Assembly: GCF_029543245.1 (NCBI RefSeq)
Contig: NZ_JARQWV010000005.1
Span: 186,001 to 250,000, forward strand
DNA length: 64,000 bases
Direction of reading: 5' to 3'
Source of the DNA: Caulobacter endophyticus
GTDB taxonomy: Bacteria > Pseudomonadota > Alphaproteobacteria > Caulobacterales > Caulobacteraceae
The position numbers and the translations under genes are program-made. A model generated the notes under the pieces. That model made no database searches and had not been told where the DNA came from. It saw nothing but the letters and a program-made list of their open reading frames with translations. Shown piece after piece: positions 59,783 through 64,000 of this stretch. Positions within the stretch are counted from its first letter, which is position 1. Each line of letters starts with the position of its first letter.

Positions 59783-60161
59783 GGGGCGGAACCTCGTGGG
59801 TCGGTCGGAGGCCCTGGGGCGCGCTGCGGCGCGGCCGGGCGTTTGAAGTTGGGCCTGCTGATCGGCAGGCTGCGCGACCGGCGTCGTTTTTAGAGGCTTG
59901 GCCTTTCGCGATCGTGAACGCGGCTATCTGCACGAGCCATCGGGCGGAAAGGCGGCAGCTGCGCCTTAGCGCTGGCGAGAGCTTGGCTTTGCGATGTCGC
60001 GTATTTGTCAAACATTACGTAAATTTTAGAATATTAAATGTAGGAAATACTATGAATACGGAGTCATGAACGACACTTAACGGGACTCTTCAAGTATCAT
60101 TCAGTACACCTTTGCTCATGGAGGCGCGGCGGACGCGCCCTGGAACAGAGGGAAGACCCAG
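59783..60161. promoter_or_regulatory. 379-bp control region with a sigma-70 type promoter for the UrcA gene
   Basis: This gap includes an AT-rich stretch from 59990 to 60060. A candidate plus-strand promoter is TTGTCA (60005-60010), a 16-bp spacer and TAGAAT (60027-60032), about 130 bp before the UrcA start. The region also holds the promoter of the M23 gene on the other strand. No gene is seen. Confidence 0.5.
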
Positions 60162-60512
60162 ATGCGCAAGTTCATGATCAGCCTCACCACCATCGCCACG
60201 CTGACCCTGGCCGCCGTGCCGCTGATCGGCATCACCCAGGCCGCCCACGCCGGCGAGCGCGCCATCACGGTCCGGGTCGGCGACCTGAACCTGGCCGACC
60301 CGGCCGACGCCGCCGAGTTCGACGCCCGCGCCGCCGACGCCACCAAGCGCTTCTGCCGCGCCCGCGCCTCCAAGGAGCGCCTCGACCTGCTGTCGCGTCG
60401 CGCCTGCGCCATCGAGGTGCGCGCCGAAATCAACGACAAGCTGTCGAAGAAGCAGCGTCAGGCCCTGGCCTCGGCCGGCCGCCTGGCTCCGGTCGCGGTG
60501 GCCGCTTACTGA
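60162..60512 (+). CDS. UrcA family protein
   Basis: This encodes 116 residues. A signal peptide ends at AAHA. The mature part has the UrcA pattern: strand ITVRVGDLNLADPADAAEF, then helix and two cysteines (FCRA...ACAIEV) that may form a disulfide. UrcA proteins are small periplasmic proteins of unknown function widespread in Caulobacterales and Sphingomonadales. It has its own promoter and terminator. Confidence 0.85.
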   Translation: MRKFMISLTTIATLTLAAVPLIGITQAAHAGERAITVRVGDLNLADPADAAEFDARAADATKRFCRARASKERLDLLSRRACAIEVRAEINDKLSKKQRQALASAGRLAPVAVAAY

Positions 60513-60540
60513 AGCAGCCCATGCAGATCGATCCGCCGCG

Positions 60541-60572
60541 GAGGCCCCGGTAACAACCGGGGCCTTTGCTTT
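60541..60572 (+). terminator. Rho-independent terminator of the UrcA gene
   Basis: AGGCCCCGG-TAACAA-CCGGGGCCT is followed by TTGCTTTG, 30 bp after the stop. Confidence 0.8.
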
Positions 60573-60582
60573 GCCGGAAACG

Positions 60583-60617
60583 AAAAAGCCCCGGCCTTTC
60601 GGCCGGGGCTTTCGTTT
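60583..60617 (-). terminator. Rho-independent terminator of the pnt operon
   Basis: On the minus strand AGCCCCGGCC-GAAA-GGCCGGGGCT is followed by TTTTTCG, 18 bp after the pntB stop. The hairpin is near-symmetric, so it may act in both directions. Confidence 0.88.
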
Positions 60618-60634
60618 GTCCGAAGGCGAAGGGA

Positions 60635-62053
60635 TCAGAGCCCCTTCACGATGCCTTCGACCATCTTCTTGGCGTCGGCGAACAGCATCATGGTGTTGTC
60701 CTTGAAGAACAGCTCGTTCTCGACGCCGGCATAGCCCGACGACATGCCGCGCTTGACGAAGAGGACGGTGCGGGCCTTCTCGACGTCCAGGATCGGCATG
60801 CCGAAGATGGCGCTGGTCGGGTCGGTCTTGGCGGCCGGGTTGGTGACGTCGTTGGCGCCGATCACGAAGGCGACGTCCGCCGTCGAGAACTCGCTGTTGA
60901 TGTCTTCCAGCTCGAACACCTCGTCGTAAGGCACGTTGGCCTCGGCGAGCAGAACGTTCATGTGGCCCGGCATGCGGCCGGCGACGGGGTGGATGGCGTA
61001 CTTCACCTCGACGCCCTCCTCCTTCAGCTTGTCGGCCATTTCGCGCAGGGCGTGCTGGGCCTGGGAAACGGCCATGCCGTAGCCCGGGACGATGATCACC
61101 TTGCTGGCGTTCTTCATGATGAAGGCCGCGTCGTCGGCCGAGCCCTGCTTGACGGGGCGGGTCTCGACCTTGCCGCCCGCGCCGGCCGCCGCGGCGTCGG
61201 CGCCGAAGCCGCCGAGGATCACCGAGACGAAACTGCGGTTCATGCCCTTGCACATGATGTAGGACAGGATCGCGCCCGACGAGCCGACGAGAGCGCCGGT
61301 GATGATCAGGGTGGTGTTTTCCAGCGTGAAGCCCAGCGCCGCCGCCGCCCAGCCCGAATAGCTGTTCAGCATCGACACCACGACCGGCATGTCGGCGCCG
61401 CCGATCGGAATGATCAGGGTGACGCCGATCAGCAAGGACAGGGCGAAGATGCCCCAGAACGCCCACTTGGCCTCTCCGCCCGTGACGACCAGCACCACGA
61501 TCAGGGCGACGATGGCGGCCGCGATCAGGATGTTCAGCAGGTGGCGGGCCGGCAGCAGGATCGGCGCGCCGCCCATGTTGCCGTTCAGCTTGGCGAAGGC
61601 GATGACCGAGCCGGTGAAGGTGATGGCGCCGATGGCCAGGCCTAGCGACAGCTCGATCAGGCTGTTGAGGTGGATATGCCCGTCCTCGCCGACGATGCCG
61701 TAGGCGGCCGGCGTATAGATGGCGGCCACGGCCACAAGGCAGGCGGCCATGCCGACCAGGGAGTGGAAGGCGGCCACCAGCTGCGGCATCGAGGTCATCG
61801 GCACCTTGCGGGCGATCACCGCGCCCACGCCGCCGCCGACGGCGACGCCGCCGACGATCAGGCCCAGGGTCACGGCGTCGAGCGCGCCCTGGCTCCAGAG
61901 GGTGGCCAGGGTGGTGACCACGGCGATGGCCATGCCGACCATGCCGTAGGTGTTGCCCTTGCGGCTGGTCTCGGGGCTGGAAAGCCCGCGCAGGGCCAGG
62001 ATGAACAGCACCCCGGAGACGAGGTACAGGACGGCGGCGAGATTGGCGTTCAT
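60635..62053 (-). CDS. pntB: NAD(P) transhydrogenase subunit beta
   Basis: This encodes 472 residues. Nine membrane helices (NLAAVLYLVSGVLFILALRGLSS opening, split here) and the C-terminal NADP(H)-binding domain III, with VIIVPGYGMAVSQAQHALRE, HPVAGRMPGHMNVLLAEA and the NDVTNPAAKTDPTSAI loop. It makes NADPH from NADH driven by the proton gradient. It is the last gene of the pnt operon. Confidence 0.96.
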   Translation of the reverse strand: MNANLAAVLYLVSGVLFILALRGLSSPETSRKGNTYGMVGMAIAVVTTLATLWSQGALDAVTLGLIVGGVAVGGGVGAVIARKVPMTSMPQLVAAFHSLVGMAACLVAVAAIYTPAAYGIVGEDGHIHLNSLIELSLGLAIGAITFTGSVIAFAKLNGNMGGAPILLPARHLLNILIAAAIVALIVVLVVTGGEAKWAFWGIFALSLLIGVTLIIPIGGADMPVVVSMLNSYSGWAAAALGFTLENTTLIITGALVGSSGAILSYIMCKGMNRSFVSVILGGFGADAAAAGAGGKVETRPVKQGSADDAAFIMKNASKVIIVPGYGMAVSQAQHALREMADKLKEEGVEVKYAIHPVAGRMPGHMNVLLAEANVPYDEVFELEDINSEFSTADVAFVIGANDVTNPAAKTDPTSAIFGMPILDVEKARTVLFVKRGMSSGYAGVENELFFKDNTMMLFADAKKMVEGIVKGL

Positions 62054-62077
62054 GGTCTTTGCTCCCCCTCGGTCCGC

Positions 62078-62398
62078 TTACTTCTGCTTCTTCTTGTACA
62101 TGGCCAGCATCCGCTGGGTGACGAGGAAGCCGCCGAAGATGTTGACCGCCGCGAAGGCCGCGGCGACAGCGCCGGCCCCCTTGGAGATCCACACCGAACC
62201 GGCGGCGGCCTCGCCCGTGGCGCCATGCGCGGCGGCCGCCAGCAAGGCGCCGACGATGATCACCGAGGAGATGGCGTTGGTGACGGCCATCAGCGGGGTA
62301 TGCAGCGCGGGCGTCACGCTCCAGACCACGTAGTAGCCGACGAAGATGGCGAGCACGAAGATCGCCAGGCGGAACACGGTGGGGTCGACGGCTTCCAT
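62078..62398 (-). CDS. pntAB: NAD(P) transhydrogenase alpha subunit, membrane part
   Basis: This encodes 106 residues, the domain II part of the alpha subunit: membrane helices FRLAIFVLAIFVGYYVVW, ISSVIIVGALLAAAAHG and FAAVNIFGGFLVTQRMLAMY, with TPALHTPLMAVTNAISS between. The split of alpha into two proteins is the usual alphaproteobacterial arrangement. It lies 24 bp upstream of pntB. Confidence 0.95.
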   Translation of the reverse strand: MEAVDPTVFRLAIFVLAIFVGYYVVWSVTPALHTPLMAVTNAISSVIIVGALLAAAAHGATGEAAAGSVWISKGAGAVAAAFAAVNIFGGFLVTQRMLAMYKKKQK

Positions 62399-62421
62399 GG
62401 GAGCCTCCCTTTCTATGCCGG

Positions 62422-63558
62422 TTAGGCGGTCTTCAGGTTCGGATGGACGATCTCGCCGCCCTTGGTGACGACGGCGGCCTGCAGGATCTCGTCCTCGAAG
62501 TTGGGCGCGAAGGCGCCTTCCTTGTTGAGGAACAGGCTCGACAGGGCGAACAGGTTGCGGGCGTAGAGCGCGCTGGCGTCGGCGGCGATGCGGCCGGGCA
62601 GGTTGGCGTGGCCGAGGATCTTGGCGCCGTTGGCGGTGACCACGGTCTCGTTCAGCTTGGCGCCCTCGACATTGCCGCCCTGCTCGATGGCCAGGTCGAC
62701 CAGGATCGAGCCGGCCTTCATCGAGGCCACCTGGGCGGCGCTGACCAGCTTAGGCGCGGGGCGGCCCGGGATCAGGGCGGTGGTGATGACGATGTCCTGC
62801 TTGGCGATGTGGCTGGAGACCAGCTCGGCCTGCTTGGCCTGGTACTCGGCCGACATCTCCTTGGCGTAGCCGCCGGCGGTCTGGGCGTTCTTGAACTCCT
62901 CGTCCTCGACGGCGAGGAACTTGGCGCCCAGGCTCTCGACCTGCTCCTTGGTGGCGGGGCGCACGTCCGTGGCGGTCACGACCGCTCCGAGGCGGCGAGC
63001 GGTGGCGATGGCCTGCAGGCCGGCGACGCCCACGCCCATGATGAACACCTTGGCCGCGGCGACGGTGCCGGCGGCGGTCATCATCATCGGCAGGGCCTTG
63101 CCATAGGCCTCGGCTCCCTCGATCACGGCGCGATAGCCGGCGAGGTTGGCCTGGCTGGACAGCATGTCCATCACCTGGGCCCGCGTGATGCGCGGGATGA
63201 ACTCCATGGCGACGGCGCTGGCGCCCGCCTTTGCAAGCGCGTTCAGCGTGTCCTTGTCCTGGTAGGGATTGAGGGCCGCGGCGACGATCGCGCCGCTCTT
63301 CAGGGCCGCGATCTCGGCGGCCTCGGGCGCGCGGACCTTGAACAGGACGTCGGCGTCCTTGATCGCGTCCTTGGCGGACTTGGCCAGCTTGGCCCCGGCC
63401 GCCTCGTAGTCGGCGTCGAGATAGGAGGCGGCGGTTCCGGCGCCGGCCTCGACGGTCACCGAAAATCCGGCGCCGATCAGTTTCTTGACGGTCTCGGGCG
63501 TCGCGGCGACCCGCGTCTCGCCTGCGCGGGTTTCTTTCGTGACGGCGATGACGGCCAT
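62422..63558 (-). CDS. pntAA: NAD(P) transhydrogenase alpha subunit, NAD-binding part
   Basis: This encodes 378 residues from the ATG at 63558, which lies 7 bp after GGGGGAGG. The ATG six bases upstream is too close to that site. It has the alanine-dehydrogenase-like start VTKETRAGETRVAATPETV, the Rossmann motif MGVGVAGLQAIATARRLGA and TALIPGRPAPKLV, for NAD(H) binding in domain I. It forms the peripheral part of the enzyme. First gene of the pntAA-pntAB-pntB operon. Confidence 0.95.
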   Translation of the reverse strand: MAVIAVTKETRAGETRVAATPETVKKLIGAGFSVTVEAGAGTAASYLDADYEAAGAKLAKSAKDAIKDADVLFKVRAPEAAEIAALKSGAIVAAALNPYQDKDTLNALAKAGASAVAMEFIPRITRAQVMDMLSSQANLAGYRAVIEGAEAYGKALPMMMTAAGTVAAAKVFIMGVGVAGLQAIATARRLGAVVTATDVRPATKEQVESLGAKFLAVEDEEFKNAQTAGGYAKEMSAEYQAKQAELVSSHIAKQDIVITTALIPGRPAPKLVSAAQVASMKAGSILVDLAIEQGGNVEGAKLNETVVTANGAKILGHANLPGRIAADASALYARNLFALSSLFLNKEGAFAPNFEDEILQAAVVTKGGEIVHPNLKTA

Positions 63559-63770
63559 CGGCATACCTCCCCCGGAGCGTTGTTCGCTCTCCGAACCGGC
63601 GCGTTTCGCGCCGGTCCAAGATCCCAAAGTTGAAGCGACGTTCGACGAAAAGCTAACACTTTCGTCGAACGCCGCTCCAGCAGCTTGGAGCGCTCTTTAG
63701 GGGATGTTCTTGCCCTTTGTCGAGGATTGTCCGCGCATCGGGCGCAAAAAATTGCCGATGTCTACCGGTG

Positions 63771-64000
63771 TCAGTGAGCCGGGGCGGCTTTTTCCCGAAG
63801 GAACACAACGCCCAGAACGGCCAGCACGACGGCCGCGCCGGCCGCGCCGATGAAGCCGGCCGGGGTGCAGAACAGCAGGGTGATGAAGGTGAGCAGCACG
63901 GCGATGGCGAGCGAGCCCCACTTGGTCATCTTGCCGAACGCGTCATAGGTCGCGACCTGCTCGTGGATGTCCATTTCACCGCGGTGGTAGTCGCCGGCCA
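63771..64000 (-). CDS. aa3-type cytochrome c oxidase subunit IV (start just outside the window)
   Basis: The visible 76 codons encode MDIHEQVATYDAFGKMTKW, one hydrophobic helix pair and a short basic tail, matching the aa3-type subunit IV family. Reading into the edge gives the last bases of codon 1 and the residues AGDYHRGE before the internal Met at 63974, so the real start should be an ATG whose first base is one position beyond 64000. The DYHRGEMDIHEQ sequence is the family's conserved N-terminus. It is upstream of the pnt operon on the same strand, with a gap of about 210 bp, so probably independent. Confidence 0.9.
   Translation of the reverse strand, partial: AGDYHRGEMDIHEQVATYDAFGKMTKWGSLAIAVLLTFITLLFCTPAGFIGAAGAAVVLAVLGVVFLREKAAPAH

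Overview
The window is chromosomal DNA from a high-GC alphaproteobacterium, most likely Caulobacter or a close relative in the Caulobacteraceae. The evidence is a very close match to the cell-cycle regulator CpdR next to an N-formylglutamate amidohydrolase gene, a 295-residue RpoH, an OmpA with a long polyproline linker, a UrcA-family protein, a bacteriophytochrome kinase, a large TonB-dependent receptor, and a split pntAA-pntAB-pntB operon beside an aa3 oxidase subunit IV gene. Coding density is high. Long reading frames antisense to real genes are common because of the high GC, and they were discarded.

Layout. 1-730: a low-GC patch with a small possible immunity-like protein and a frameshifted small gene. 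935-12438: a secreted GH2 glycosidase, a secreted EreA/ChaN-like protein, an SRPBCC protein, an SDR, a hybrid histidine kinase convergent with a single-domain response regulator, an extensin-like protein, an MFS exporter and a membrane protein. 12470-21509: ethylmalonyl-CoA mutase, a VOC protein, an SDR, and a probable catabolic cluster (TauD-type dioxygenase divergent from Rieske oxygenase, DODA-type extradiol dioxygenase, acetamidase/formamidase and an AraC regulator). 21623-27987: aminotransferase, GlsB-type membrane protein with a sorbosone-dehydrogenase-like lipoprotein, and a TonB-dependent receptor. 28273-33753: typA, a small RNA with a clear promoter and terminator that resembles the alphaproteobacterial suhB/mmgR type, a DUF1963 protein, N-formylglutamate amidohydrolase, cpdR and tRNA-Val(GAC).

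33863-45679 is the most unusual part. After a PON-like lipoprotein comes a four-gene island: a subtilisin-like protein whose catalytic Ser position is Thr, a 1064-residue STAND-type NTPase, a trypsin-like protease fused to a P-loop NTPase, and a second trypsin-like protease. The last three form a tight minus-strand operon, preceded by a 12-codon ORF with a strong Shine-Dalgarno site and by an MFS-AraC gene pair. Protease plus STAND NTPase architecture suggests a regulated proteolysis, defence or cell-death system. I do not recognise this exact combination.

46396-64000: OmpA, MnmC, a small lipoprotein, an orphan motA, an MFS transporter with an alpha/beta hydrolase, a VapBC module with its operator palindrome, a DUF3850 protein, rpoH, a DUF805 protein, a bacteriophytochrome kinase, a holin-like membrane protein, an M23 peptidase, a UrcA protein, the pnt transhydrogenase operon, and a cytochrome oxidase subunit IV gene cut by the window edge. 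Seven composite palindromic repeats (about 95-180 bp) sit between genes across the window, often touching stop codons.
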